Assembly (NCBI GenBank): GCA_027533385.1
Contig: JAPZUE010000029.1
Coordinates: forward strand, 1 to 64,000
Origin: Rhizobium sp.
GTDB taxonomy: Bacteria > Pseudomonadota > Alphaproteobacteria > Rhizobiales > Rhizobiaceae
Direction of reading: 5' to 3'
Length of the DNA: 64,000 nucleotides
Below, piece by piece: positions 7,648 through 16,356 of this stretch. The translations under genes were made by a program, and so were the position numbers. Under the pieces are notes generated by a model. The model had not been told where the DNA came from. It was given only the letters and a program-made list of their open reading frames with translations, and did not search any database. Positions within the stretch are counted from its first letter, which is position 1; the number at the start of each line of letters is the position of its first letter.

Positions 7648-10341
7648 ATGGCGACCAAAAGCAAGAATGCGGAGGGCGCATCTGACCTCCGGTCGCGCCT
7701 GCAGATCCTGATCCCGAGCGCGGTCGTCCTGGTCGGCGTCGCCATCTCCGCCTTCTATGCCGACTTCCAGCAGCAGCGCCTGAGCCGTGAGGCCGCACGC
7801 AACGAAGTGGAAGAAAGCCTCGGTCTCGTGCGCACGAAACTCGAGGCCAACATCAACGCAAACATCCGTCTGCTTCAGGGCATGGTCGCCGTCATCGAGA
7901 CGGAACCCTACGTCACCCAGCAACGTTTCGAGACGCTCTCTGAAAATCTGCTGGAGAACCCCTCTCAGATCCGCAACATCATCGCGGCCCCCAACCTGAT
8001 CACGTCCTTCGTCTATCCCTACGAGCGCAATAAGATCTTCATTGGCATGCGCCTCCTGCCTCCGCCGGGCGGTGATGAAGCCGCACGTCAGCTCCGCGAA
8101 GAGGGCAAGACGATCATCAGCGGTCCGCTGCCGCTCAAGAATGGCAGCACGGGACTGATCATGACGCTGCCGGTGGACATCGTGAACGACGTCCGCAGCA
8201 ACGCTTTCTGGGGGGGCCTCGCCGGGATTATCGATCTCGCCCGGCTTTATGACGACAGCGGCCTGAGCGCTCCAGACCTCCCCTTGTCGGTGGCCATCAG
8301 TGATCTCGGCCACGCCACCGGTCGGTCGACCGTGATCTACGGGGATGCCCAGATTCTGGGCAACGATCCCGTCACGATGACGGTGGATCTCGGCAACAAA
8401 CGCTGGGCGATTTCCGCCATTCCCAAGGGCGGATGGGAAATGGCCAGCAAACCGGACGCGCTGATCCGCACCTTGATCATCGCCATGTCCGCACTGATTG
8501 CCGGAACGGCCATTTGGGTCGCAAGGCTGATGCGCGAGCGACAACTGAATTACGCGGCGCTTCGCCAGAGCGAAGAGGAGCTGCGCGTCATGTCGCATCG
8601 ACTGGGCGCCGCCCTCGAAACCTCGAGGATCGGCATCTGGGAGCTCGACATCAGCTCGAACACCGTGACCTGGGACCAGCGGCTTTATCAGCTTTATGGC
8701 CTGCCACCGAACACGCCGATAGACCAGCAGATCTGGGAAAGCATGGTGCATGAAGAGGACCATGTCACCATCAACAGAATGATGCAGGAGGCGATCGACA
8801 GGGAGGGAGCCTATACCGGCGAGTTCCGCGTAACACGGCCGGATGGCCAGCTTGTCCATTTCCGCACCGTGGGCACGGCCTTTCGCAATCGCGACGGCGA
8901 AAAACGAGTCCTCGGCGTTAACTGGGATGTCAGCGCTGACGTGCGCCTGCAGGAAGAGCTGCGCCGGGCCCAGAGGGAAACGGCGTTGCGCAACGAGGAG
9001 CTTGAGGCGGCGCGGCAGAGGATGGAGCACAACGCCCTCCACGACGCTCTCACAGGCCTCCCGAACCGGCGCTATCTGGACCAGAGGTTGGAGGAATTGT
9101 GCGGGCGGGATGTCGAGATTCCGGCCGCGCTGACGATTCTCCACATGGATCTCGACCGCTTCAAGGAGATCAACGACACGATGGGCCATGGCGCCGGAGA
9201 TGCCATCCTGCGTCATGTTGCCCGCGAACTGCAGAAGAATTCGCAGCTCTACGAGTTTGTCTCGCGCATCGGCGGCGATGAGTTCGTCATGGTGTGCCTG
9301 GACGACAATCCCGACAGAGACTACGAAGCCATGGGCGATGATCTGATCAGGGCGATCAACCAGCCGATCATCTACAATGGCCACGAATGCCGGGTCGGCG
9401 CATCGATCGGCATCGCCTCCCGCACCGAAACAGGCCTCACGGCCGAACAGCTTCTGGTCAATGCCGATATTGCGCTCTACGAAGCCAAGCGGCGCGGCCG
9501 CAACCGGGTCGAACGTTTCAACGACCATCTGCGTGCCCGCACGATCAATATCAAAACCACGGCGGATGCCATTCTGCGTTCACTGAACGATGACGAATTC
9601 ATCGCGTACTACCAGCCGCAATTCGACGCACGCACCCTGGAAATCAACGGCGTGGAAGCCCTGGCAAGGTGGCGCCATCCCGACAAGGGTGTGCTCGTCC
9701 CCAATGCCTTCCTGGAAATCGCCGAAAGCCTGAACGTCGTTGCGCAGATCGATGCGAGCATTCTGGATCAGGCGCTGGCCCAACTGGGCCGCTGGCAGTC
9801 GGAAGGGCTGGGCATCGAGCATGTCTCGGTCAATATCTCCGCCCAACGCCTCTTTGAGGAAAAGCTGCTCGACCATCTCGGCAGGCTCGCGATCAAGCCA
9901 GGCAGCCTTTCCTTCGAACTGCTGGAATCGATTTCCTTCGACGACAAGGCCGATGCCGTCGCAGAAAGCCTCGAGAGGATTCGTGGGCGCGGCATTGCCA
10001 TCGAGATCGACGATTTCGGCACCGGCTATGCCTCGATCCTGTCGCTCATCAAGCTCTCGCCAGCCCGCCTGAAGATCGACCGTCAGCTGATCGCCCCGAT
10101 TGTCGCCAATCCGACACAGCGTCGCCTGATCAGCTCGATCGTCGACATCGGCCGTTCCTTCGGAATCGGCATCGTCGCTGAGGGTGTGGAGACCATGGAA
10201 CACGCCGCAATCCTGCGCGATCTCGGCTGCCAGACGCTGCAGGGCTATGCCCTCGCCCGTCCGATGAGCCCGGACAGCTTCATCGACTTTGCAAGGGCTC
10301 ATGCCGCGCGGCGCGGGGATCTCTGGCAGCGCAGTGCGTAA
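7648..10341 (+). CDS. CHASE-PAS-GGDEF-EAL cyclic-di-GMP signalling protein
   Basis: An 897-residue inner-membrane protein predicted to make and/or degrade cyclic di-GMP. From the ATG at 7648 (AAGGAA ribosome site) it has an N-terminal membrane helix (about 15-35), a periplasmic CHASE-type sensory region, a second membrane helix near 275-295, a PAS domain (about 320-430), a GGDEF domain with the intact RIGGDEF motif (GGDEF from residue 542) and an EAL domain with intact VEALARWRHP (Glu670). Late EAL-domain motifs (EIDDFGTGY, KIDRQLI, AEGVET) are also present, so both activities are possible. A TTG at 7606 would lengthen it by 14 residues but has no good ribosome site. It is transcribed alone and faces exoD. 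The CHASE ligand is unknown. Confidence 0.92.
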   Translation: MATKSKNAEGASDLRSRLQILIPSAVVLVGVAISAFYADFQQQRLSREAARNEVEESLGLVRTKLEANINANIRLLQGMVAVIETEPYVTQQRFETLSENLLENPSQIRNIIAAPNLITSFVYPYERNKIFIGMRLLPPPGGDEAARQLREEGKTIISGPLPLKNGSTGLIMTLPVDIVNDVRSNAFWGGLAGIIDLARLYDDSGLSAPDLPLSVAISDLGHATGRSTVIYGDAQILGNDPVTMTVDLGNKRWAISAIPKGGWEMASKPDALIRTLIIAMSALIAGTAIWVARLMRERQLNYAALRQSEEELRVMSHRLGAALETSRIGIWELDISSNTVTWDQRLYQLYGLPPNTPIDQQIWESMVHEEDHVTINRMMQEAIDREGAYTGEFRVTRPDGQLVHFRTVGTAFRNRDGEKRVLGVNWDVSADVRLQEELRRAQRETALRNEELEAARQRMEHNALHDALTGLPNRRYLDQRLEELCGRDVEIPAALTILHMDLDRFKEINDTMGHGAGDAILRHVARELQKNSQLYEFVSRIGGDEFVMVCLDDNPDRDYEAMGDDLIRAINQPIIYNGHECRVGASIGIASRTETGLTAEQLLVNADIALYEAKRRGRNRVERFNDHLRARTINIKTTADAILRSLNDDEFIAYYQPQFDARTLEINGVEALARWRHPDKGVLVPNAFLEIAESLNVVAQIDASILDQALAQLGRWQSEGLGIEHVSVNISAQRLFEEKLLDHLGRLAIKPGSLSFELLESISFDDKADAVAESLERIRGRGIAIEIDDFGTGYASILSLIKLSPARLKIDRQLIAPIVANPTQRRLISSIVDIGRSFGIGIVAEGVETMEHAAILRDLGCQTLQGYALARPMSPDSFIDFARAHAARRGDLWQRSA

Positions 10342-10368
10342 CGCCTTGAAATGGAAAGGCCGCTCCGC

Positions 10369-11001
10369 TCAGCCGAGCAGGTTCTGTCCGGCAGCCACGG
10401 CAAAATAGGCGAGCGCACCGAAATAGACGAGGGTCAGTACCACCATCAGGTGCCCCATGGCCACCACCACACCGTCACGCTGGGAAATCCCCGTCGACAG
10501 AAACAGAATGGCGACGCCCGGCAGCGTGTTGGAAAACGGGATGAAGCCGAGCGGCATCATCAGCAGCACGCCGGCAGCGGTCAGGATGAGCCCGTTCACC
10601 CGGTTGATGAGACTGCCCACGGTCAGTCCCGGCAGGCGTGGGCGAACATAGCGATCGACCTTGCGCAGAATGGCAAGCCCCCGCTCGAGAACCGGCACCA
10701 GCTTCGCCCGATCAAGCTTGCGGTCCGCCACTTTCTCCGGCAGCCACGGCAGACGGTTGAAGGTCACGGCGATGCCGATGAGCACGATGCCCGCACCGAA
10801 GACGGTCGATACGCCCGGAATGGAGACGGGCACGAGAAACGGCAGGGAGAGCAGGCCGCAGAGCAGAAGCAAGCCGCTTTCGCCCATCTTTTCGAGGATC
10901 TGACGCAAGGTGACATGCTCGTCATGCATCGAGTTGATCACGTCCTGCAGCACCGCGCTGGTGCTCTTGTCCGTATCGCTGAAGCCGATCGTCGTTGTCA
11001 T
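10369..11001 (-). CDS. exoD: Exopolysaccharide synthesis protein ExoD
   Basis: A 210-residue ExoD-family inner-membrane protein. A soluble N-terminus (about 40 residues) is followed by hydrophobic stretches LLLLCGLLSLPFLVPVSIPG, a central basic helix with RLPWLPEKVADRKL, and further membrane segments to the C-terminus. The PFLVPVSIPGVST and LPWLPE signatures are characteristic of ExoD. In Sinorhizobium the family affects exopolysaccharide production and alkali tolerance; the biochemical role is not known. Monocistronic, convergent with the GGDEF-EAL gene. Confidence 0.88.
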   Translation of the reverse strand: MTTTIGFSDTDKSTSAVLQDVINSMHDEHVTLRQILEKMGESGLLLLCGLLSLPFLVPVSIPGVSTVFGAGIVLIGIAVTFNRLPWLPEKVADRKLDRAKLVPVLERGLAILRKVDRYVRPRLPGLTVGSLINRVNGLILTAAGVLLMMPLGFIPFSNTLPGVAILFLSTGISQRDGVVVAMGHLMVVLTLVYFGALAYFAVAAGQNLLG

Positions 11002-11141
11002 CAGGTCCGCTTTCGATTAACTGCCGGAAGGATATCCTTGGACGACGCTTATTCGGCGTCTCCCGGATCGCAGATGAATGAGAAAGCCGGTCGGGTCAAG
11101 TCACGCGAACGGTTGGACCACTTCCGGTCGAAAGACATGCC

Positions 11142-12083
11142 ATGACAGAGCAAGCGCCAGCAGCAGAGACCCCCGTCAACCGCCACACGGTGCACGCCAA
11201 GGGTCGTGAAAAGCTGAAGGCGCATGCGGCGATGCTGCTTTTCGCCGCCCTGATCGCCGGCTCATTTTCCTTCGGCGGAATGGCGGCGCAGCACATGGAT
11301 GCAGGCCCGCTGACACTCTGGCGCTATCTGATGACGGTGGTCGTCATGGGTGTCCTGACCTTCGGCATCCTGCGCGTGCCTTTCCGCGCGCCCCAGCGGA
11401 TCTGGCGCTTTGCCCTGCTGGGAGGGCTCATCGCCATCTACATGCTGACGATGTTCGCCGCGCTGGAATTCACCAATCCCGTCCAGACCGGCGCCGTCTT
11501 CACCCTGATGCCGCTGATCAGCGCCGGCTTCGCGCTCCTCTTCATAGGCCAGAAGACGCGGCCGGATGTCTTCATCGCCCTGGTGATCGCGGCACTTGGC
11601 GCCATCTGGGTCATCTTCCGGGCGGATATCAACGCGATCCTGTCCTTTGATGTCGGCACAGGTGAACTGATCTATTTCGTCGGCGTCGTCTGTCACGGCG
11701 CCTATGTGCCGCTGATCCGCAAGTTCAACCAGGGCGAAAACCCTGTGGCCTTCGGTTTCTGGGTCATCGTCTTTACGGTGCCCTGGCTCTTGCCGACCGG
11801 CGCAGTGCCGCTCGCGACCACCGATTTTGCAAGCCTTCCGGCGACGGTCTGGGCAACGATCGCCTATCTCTCCGTCATCACCACGGCGCTGACCTTCATG
11901 CTGCTGCAATACGCATCGATGCGGCTGCCGGCGCCGAAGGTCCTTGGCTACGGCTATCTCACACCGACCTTCATCATCCTGCTCGAAGGCCTGCTCGGCC
12001 ATGGCTGGGCAAGCCCCGCCGTCTTCGTCGGCGCGCTGGTGACAGCGGCAGGGCTTCTGGTGATGGGACTGCTCAGGGACTGA
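11142..12083 (+). CDS. EamA/DMT-family transporter
   Basis: A 313-residue inner-membrane protein with two EamA repeats of five helices each, the drug/metabolite transporter layout. A 30-residue hydrophilic N-terminus precedes helix 1 (LLFAALIAGSFSFGG). The repeat signature near the end of each half (for instance PAPKVLGYGYLTPTFIILLEGLLG) is typical. The substrate is unknown; relatives export amino acids or other small metabolites. Its 3' end overlaps that of the convergent rutR-like gene by 11 bases. Confidence 0.85.
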   Translation: MTEQAPAAETPVNRHTVHAKGREKLKAHAAMLLFAALIAGSFSFGGMAAQHMDAGPLTLWRYLMTVVVMGVLTFGILRVPFRAPQRIWRFALLGGLIAIYMLTMFAALEFTNPVQTGAVFTLMPLISAGFALLFIGQKTRPDVFIALVIAALGAIWVIFRADINAILSFDVGTGELIYFVGVVCHGAYVPLIRKFNQGENPVAFGFWVIVFTVPWLLPTGAVPLATTDFASLPATVWATIAYLSVITTALTFMLLQYASMRLPAPKVLGYGYLTPTFIILLEGLLGHGWASPAVFVGALVTAAGLLVMGLLRD

Positions 12084-12729
12084 CGGCCACGGGCTTCAGA
12101 ATCAGCCCGTTGACGAAAAGACCCTCAAGAAAGCGGGCCGCCGCCTCGAAGCGATCTTCTTCCTCCCGCCCAGGCCCCAGTACGGAACGAACCTGCACGT
12201 CGAAATCGGCATAGTGCTGGGTCGTCGACCAGATCGAGAAGATCATGTGATGCGGATCGCAGGCGCGAATCTTGCCGGACGCAATCCAGGCCCGGATCAC
12301 CTCTGCCTTCTCGTCGACCAGTTCCTTCAACGGCCCCTCCAGCACCCCGGCAATATGCGGCGCGCCCTGCAGGATCTCGTTGGCGAACAGTCGGCTTTCG
12401 CGCGGAAAATCGCGCGCCATTTCGAGCTTGCGGCGGATATAGGACTTGATCTCATGCTCGGGATCACCCTCGGCATCAAAGGCCTCAAGCGGTTCCAGCC
12501 AGTTTTCCAGCACCCGGTCGATCAGCGCCTGATGCATCGCCTCCTTGGTGCGGAAATAATAGAGCAGGTTGGGTTTCGACATGCCCGCCACCTCGGCGAT
12601 CTGGTCGATTGTCGAGCCATGGAAGCCGCGCTGAGAGAAGACTTCCAGCGCCGCCTCGAGGATAACCTCTTCCTTCTCCTCCTGGATCCGCGTCCGCCTC
12701 TGGGTTTGCGCCGCTCTCGGTATCGCCAT
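12073..12729 (-). CDS. rutR: TetR-family regulator of the RutR type
   Basis: 218 residues: an N-terminal TetR helix-turn-helix (about 20-70, with the TIDQIAEVAGMSKPNLLYYFRTKE recognition region) and a C-terminal domain of the YcdC/RutR type (EIKSYIRRKLEMARDFPRESRLFANEILQGAP). RutR proteins bind uracil or thymine and release DNA near pyrimidine genes. Placement beside a divergently transcribed pyrimidine catabolic operon supports that role here. A near-consensus RutR site lies midway in the intergenic region. The MAIPRAAQTQRRTRIQ start fits the family. The naming is inference from family signatures and context; a closely related TetR with another ligand is the alternative. Confidence 0.8.
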   Translation of the reverse strand: MAIPRAAQTQRRTRIQEEKEEVILEAALEVFSQRGFHGSTIDQIAEVAGMSKPNLLYYFRTKEAMHQALIDRVLENWLEPLEAFDAEGDPEHEIKSYIRRKLEMARDFPRESRLFANEILQGAPHIAGVLEGPLKELVDEKAEVIRAWIASGKIRACDPHHMIFSIWSTTQHYADFDVQVRSVLGPGREEEDRFEAAARFLEGLFVNGLILKPVAVSP

Positions 12730-12863
12730 CTTAGAGTTGTTCCCTGCCTAAGACACTGAAGTCACTCAAGAATATCCGCGCCCAAATTCTGTGCAATTGC
12801 ACGGTATTTTGTCGCAGATTTTTGCTGATTCCGTCTTGAGTGCCGTGATGGAAGTTGTAATGT

Positions 12864-12879
12864 TTTACCAGTCGGTCAA
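12864..12879. promoter_or_regulatory. RutR-like operator
   Basis: TTTACCAGTCGGTCAA, 12 of 14 defined bases of the RutR consensus TTGACCA-N2-TGGTCAA. It lies about 135 bases from each of the divergent starts (rutR-like gene and N-carbamoyl-beta-alanine amidohydrolase), as expected for a shared operator. Confidence 0.6.
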
Positions 12880-13017
12880 ATTATTGGACAGATGTCAAAT
12901 AAAGGCAACTGCCGATACAACAACGGAAAAGACAAAGACAAGCCGTTGTTGCTGACCCAGGGAACAAGGGGCACGGGCGGAAGATCCGCGCTCCGATAAA
13001 ACAGGTGAGGATCTGCA

Positions 13018-14271
13018 ATGACGGCGCAACCCGGCACGAACCTTCGCGTGAACGGCGATCGGCTGTGGGAAATGCTCATGGACATGGCGAAGATTGGCCC
13101 CGGCATTGCCGGCGGCAACAATCGCCAGACCCTGACCGATGAAGATGCCGAGGGCCGTCGCCTCTTCCAGCGCTGGTGCGAGGATGCGGGGCTGACCATG
13201 GGCGTCGACACCATGGGCAATATGTTCATGACCCGCCCCGGCACCGATCCGGATGCCCTGCCCGTCTATATCGGCAGCCACCTCGACACCCAGCCCACCG
13301 GCGGCAAATATGACGGCGTGCTCGGTGTGCTCGCCGGTCTGGAAGTCGTGCGCTCGATGAACGACCTCAACATCAAGACCAAGCACCCCATCGTCGTGAC
13401 CAACTGGACCAATGAGGAAGGCGCCCGCTTTGCGCCCGCCATGCTGGCCTCCGGTGTCTTTGCCGGCGTGCTGACCCAGGATTACGCCTATGCCCGCAAG
13501 GACATGGAGGGCAAGACCTTCGGCGAAGAGCTGAAGCGCATCGGCTGGGTGGGTGACGAAAAGGTCGGCGCCCGCAAGATGCACGCCTATTTCGAATATC
13601 ACATCGAACAGGGGCCGATCCTTGAGGCCGAAGAGAAGCAGATCGGTGTGGTCACCCACTGTCAGGGCCTGTGGTGGCTGGAATTCACGCTGACCGGCAG
13701 GGAAGCCCATACCGGCTCCACCCCGATGAACCACCGCGTCAATGCCGGCCTTGCCATGGCCCGCATCATGGAAATGGTCCAGACGGTTGCCATGGACAAC
13801 CAGCCGGGCTGCGTCGGCGGCGTCGGCCAGGTGAAGTTCTCGCCGAATTCCCGCAACGTCCTGCCCGGCACGGTGATCTTCACCGTCGACATCCGTTCGC
13901 CGGAACAGGCCAAGCTCGACGGCATGCGCGCCCGCATCGAAAAGGAAGCCGCCGAAATCTGTGCAGCCCTCGGTGTCGGCTGTTCCATCGAGGCAGTCGG
14001 CCATTTCGATCCTGTTACCTTCGACCCGACACTCGTCGCCTCCGTCCGCAAGGCGGCGGAAGATCTCGGCTACAGCCACATGAACATCATCTCCGGCGCC
14101 GGCCACGATGCCTGCTGGACAGCCAAGGTGGCGCCCTCGACCATGATCATGTGCCCCTGCGTCGGCGGCTTGAGCCATAACGAGGCGGAGGAGATTTCCA
14201 AGGAATGGGCCAGCGCCGGCTGCGACGTGCTGCTGAGGGCGGTTCTGGAGACGGCGGAGATTGTGGCGTAG
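13018..14271 (+). CDS. N-carbamoyl-beta-alanine amidohydrolase (beta-ureidopropionase; M20 family)
   Basis: Hydrolyses N-carbamoyl-beta-alanine (and the methyl analogue from thymine) to beta-alanine, CO2 and ammonia, the last step of reductive pyrimidine degradation. The 417-residue protein has the M20/M28 di-metal hydrolase pattern: GSHLDTQPTGGKYDG (His88, Asp99), NEEGARFAP (Glu133-Glu134), and EYHIEQGP (His195), with an inserted dimerisation domain (REAHTGSTPM region). The N-terminus closely resembles the Agrobacterium beta-carbamoylase as I remember it. The start ATG at 13018 follows a GTGAGGA ribosome site. It is first in the operon, divergent from the rutR-like gene. Allantoate amidohydrolase or another N-carbamoyl amino acid hydrolase is the alternative; the dihydropyrimidinase gene downstream favours the call. 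Confidence 0.9.
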   Translation: MTAQPGTNLRVNGDRLWEMLMDMAKIGPGIAGGNNRQTLTDEDAEGRRLFQRWCEDAGLTMGVDTMGNMFMTRPGTDPDALPVYIGSHLDTQPTGGKYDGVLGVLAGLEVVRSMNDLNIKTKHPIVVTNWTNEEGARFAPAMLASGVFAGVLTQDYAYARKDMEGKTFGEELKRIGWVGDEKVGARKMHAYFEYHIEQGPILEAEEKQIGVVTHCQGLWWLEFTLTGREAHTGSTPMNHRVNAGLAMARIMEMVQTVAMDNQPGCVGGVGQVKFSPNSRNVLPGTVIFTVDIRSPEQAKLDGMRARIEKEAAEICAALGVGCSIEAVGHFDPVTFDPTLVASVRKAAEDLGYSHMNIISGAGHDACWTAKVAPSTMIMCPCVGGLSHNEAEEISKEWASAGCDVLLRAVLETAEIVA

Positions 14272-14309
14272 GATCGAAATCTAGGAGCAAGCCTGAACGG
14301 GAGCAAACC

Positions 14310-14522
14310 ATGGGACGACCGAGGGAATTGTCACCGGAAGAACGCGCTGACCTGCTGCGGCGGGGCTACAGGCCAGTGGAAATCTGGGTGCCTGATCTCG
14401 AGAATGAAACCATCAGGGCGCAACTCGCTGAGGAGGCTCGGCGCGTTGCGGAAGCTGACGATCGGGACGATGTGACGGACTGGCTTGAGGCCGTCGGTCC
14501 AACCGACTGGGACAAGCCGTGA
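14310..14522 (+). CDS. MazE-family (DUF3018) antitoxin
   Basis: A 70-residue acidic protein from the ATG at 14310 with a GGGAG ribosome site; the frame is open upstream but that part overlaps the amidohydrolase gene. The middle RRGYRPVEIWVPDLENETIRAQLAEEARRV is the DUF3018 signature of antitoxins paired with MazF/PemK toxins, and the Asp/Trp-rich C-terminal tail is the usual toxin-neutralising part. Its TGA overlaps the GTG start of the toxin gene by four bases. It lies inside the pyrimidine catabolic operon, 38 bases after the amidohydrolase stop. Confidence 0.85.
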   Translation: MGRPRELSPEERADLLRRGYRPVEIWVPDLENETIRAQLAEEARRVAEADDRDDVTDWLEAVGPTDWDKP

Positions 14523-14902
14523 CGCTGACGCGAGGGGACATCGTGATCGCAGTCTTTCCAGGGGAGTTGGGCAAACCAAGACCCGCAGTCATCCTTCAGA
14601 GGGATGAACTCCTCGGCCTGTTCAGCACGATCCTCTGCTGCCCGATGACCACGCATCTGATCGACGCCCCAACGCTTCGGCCGATCATTGTTCCAAGTCC
14701 TGACAATGGTCTGCAAGAAATCTCGCAGATCATGGTCGAAAAGCTCTCACCCTTGAGGCGGGATGTGATCCGGCAGCAGATTGGGAGACTTACGACCGGC
14801 GAATTGAAGCGGCTCGAAACCGCTCTGATCCACATAACAGGCCTCGGTCTGGCCAGCGCGCCGGGAAGCGAAGCCGAAAACGGAGGAAAACAACTGCCAT
14901 GA
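14519..14902 (+). CDS. MazF/PemK-family mRNA interferase toxin
   Basis: 127 residues starting at a GTG (14519) that overlaps the antitoxin stop as GTGA. The family pattern is clear: N-terminal TRGDIVIAVFPGELGKPRPAV, the STILCCPMT strand, and the late QIMVEKLSPLRRDVIRQQIGRLT helix region. MazF enzymes cut mRNA at short sequences when freed from antitoxin. The last 15 or so residues (SAPGSEAENGGKQLP) look like translated intergenic DNA: they contain the GGAGG ribosome site of the next gene, and the toxin stop overlaps the hydA start as ATGA. The toxin is therefore translationally coupled to dihydropyrimidinase. Confidence 0.87.
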   Translation: MTLTRGDIVIAVFPGELGKPRPAVILQRDELLGLFSTILCCPMTTHLIDAPTLRPIIVPSPDNGLQEISQIMVEKLSPLRRDVIRQQIGRLTTGELKRLETALIHITGLGLASAPGSEAENGGKQLP

Positions 14903-16356
14903 CCACCACAGTCATCAAGGGCGGAACCATCGTCACCGCCGATCTGACCTACAAGGCTGACGTCAAGATCGAGGGGGGCGTGATCGTCGCGATCGGGCCG
15001 AACCTCTCTGGCGACACCGTGCTGGATGCGTCGGGCTGTTATGTCATGCCCGGCGGCATCGACCCGCATGTGCATCTGGAAATGCCCTTCATGGGCACCT
15101 ATTCGGCGGACGATTTCGAAAGCGGCACGCGCGCCGGCCTCTCCGGCGGCACGACCATGGTCGTCGATTTCTGCCTGCCCGCCCCCGACCAGTCGCTGCT
15201 CGAAGCGCTCACGATGTGGGACAACAAGACCTCGCGCGCCACGGCCGACTACTCCTTCCACATGGCGATCACCGGCTGGAACGAGCGCATCTTCGACGAG
15301 ATGAAGACCGTCGTGCAGGACAAGGGCATCAACTCGTTCAAGCACTTCATGGCCTACAAGGGCGCCCTGATGGTGAACGACGACGAGATGTTCGCCTCCT
15401 TCCAGCGCTGTGCCGAACTCGGCGCGCTGCCGATGGTCCATGCCGAAAACGGCGACGTCGTCGCCTCGATGACCGCAAAGCTGCTGGCCGAAGGCAACAA
15501 TGGTCCGGAAGGCCATGCCTATTCCAGACCCCCGGAAGTCGAGGGCGAGGCCACCAACCGCGCCATCATGCTGGCCGACATGGCAGGCGTGCCGCTCTAT
15601 GTCGTGCACACCTCCTGCGAACAGGCGCATGAAGCCATCCGCCGCGCCCGTGCCAAGGGCATGCGCGTCTATGGCGAGCCGCTGATCCAGCACCTGACGC
15701 TCGACGAGAGCGAGTATTTCAACAAGGACTGGGACCACGCCGCCCGCCGCGTCATGTCGCCTCCCTTCCGCAACAAGCAGCACCAGGATTCACTCTGGGC
15801 CGGCCTGCAGTCGGGCTCGCTCTCGGTTGTCGCCACCGACCACTGCGCCTTCACCAGCGAACAGAAGCGCTTCGGCGTCGGCAACTTCGCCAAGATCCCG
15901 AACGGCACCGGCGGGCTTGAAGACCGCATGCCCATGCTCTGGACCTATGGTGTTGCAACCGGTCGCCTGACGATGAACGAATTCGTCGCCGTTACCTCGA
16001 CCAACGTCGCCAAGATCCTCAACATCTATCCGAAGAAGGGCGCCGTCCTCGTCGGCGCCGATGCCGACCTCGTGGTCTGGGATCCCAAGCGCTCCAAGAC
16101 AATCTCCGCCAAGACCCAGCAGTCCTCGATCGACTACAACGTCTTCGAGGGCAAGGAAGTGACCGGCCTGCCGCGCTACACGCTGACCCGCGGCTATGTC
16201 GCGATCGAGGAGAGTGCCGTGAAGACCCGCGAGGGCCACGGCAAGTTCGTCAAGCGCGAGCCCTTCCCCGCCGTTTCCAACGCGCTGTCGACCTGGAAGG
16301 AACTGGTCGCTCCGCGCAAGGTGGAACGCACGGGCATTCCGGCGACGGGGGTGTGA
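14899..16356 (+). CDS. hydA: Dihydropyrimidinase
   Basis: Opens dihydrouracil and dihydrothymine to the N-carbamoyl-beta-amino acids in the cytoplasm, the middle step between PreTA and the amidohydrolase. The 485-residue protein belongs to the cyclic amidohydrolase family. Metal ligands are visible in DPHVHLE (His57, His59), a lysine of the SFKHFMAYK segment (146-154, one of which is carboxylated in the family), PMVHAEN, YVVHTSC and VATDHCAF (the catalytic-metal Asp). ATG at 14899 overlaps the toxin stop (ATGA) with a GGAGG site upstream. D-hydantoinase activity is likely as well. A 416-base stretch of repeats follows. Confidence 0.94.
   Translation: MTTTVIKGGTIVTADLTYKADVKIEGGVIVAIGPNLSGDTVLDASGCYVMPGGIDPHVHLEMPFMGTYSADDFESGTRAGLSGGTTMVVDFCLPAPDQSLLEALTMWDNKTSRATADYSFHMAITGWNERIFDEMKTVVQDKGINSFKHFMAYKGALMVNDDEMFASFQRCAELGALPMVHAENGDVVASMTAKLLAEGNNGPEGHAYSRPPEVEGEATNRAIMLADMAGVPLYVVHTSCEQAHEAIRRARAKGMRVYGEPLIQHLTLDESEYFNKDWDHAARRVMSPPFRNKQHQDSLWAGLQSGSLSVVATDHCAFTSEQKRFGVGNFAKIPNGTGGLEDRMPMLWTYGVATGRLTMNEFVAVTSTNVAKILNIYPKKGAVLVGADADLVVWDPKRSKTISAKTQQSSIDYNVFEGKEVTGLPRYTLTRGYVAIEESAVKTREGHGKFVKREPFPAVSNALSTWKELVAPRKVERTGIPATGV

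Noticed and set aside
7579..9528. A 649-residue minus-strand frame opposite the GGDEF-EAL gene
   Set aside because: Antisense shadow of a gene with intact GGDEF motifs; no family pattern in the translation.
12884..12898. TTGGACAGATGTCAA as a second RutR site next to the main one
   Set aside because: Arms are imperfect and the inner bases do not match the consensus; not strong enough to list.
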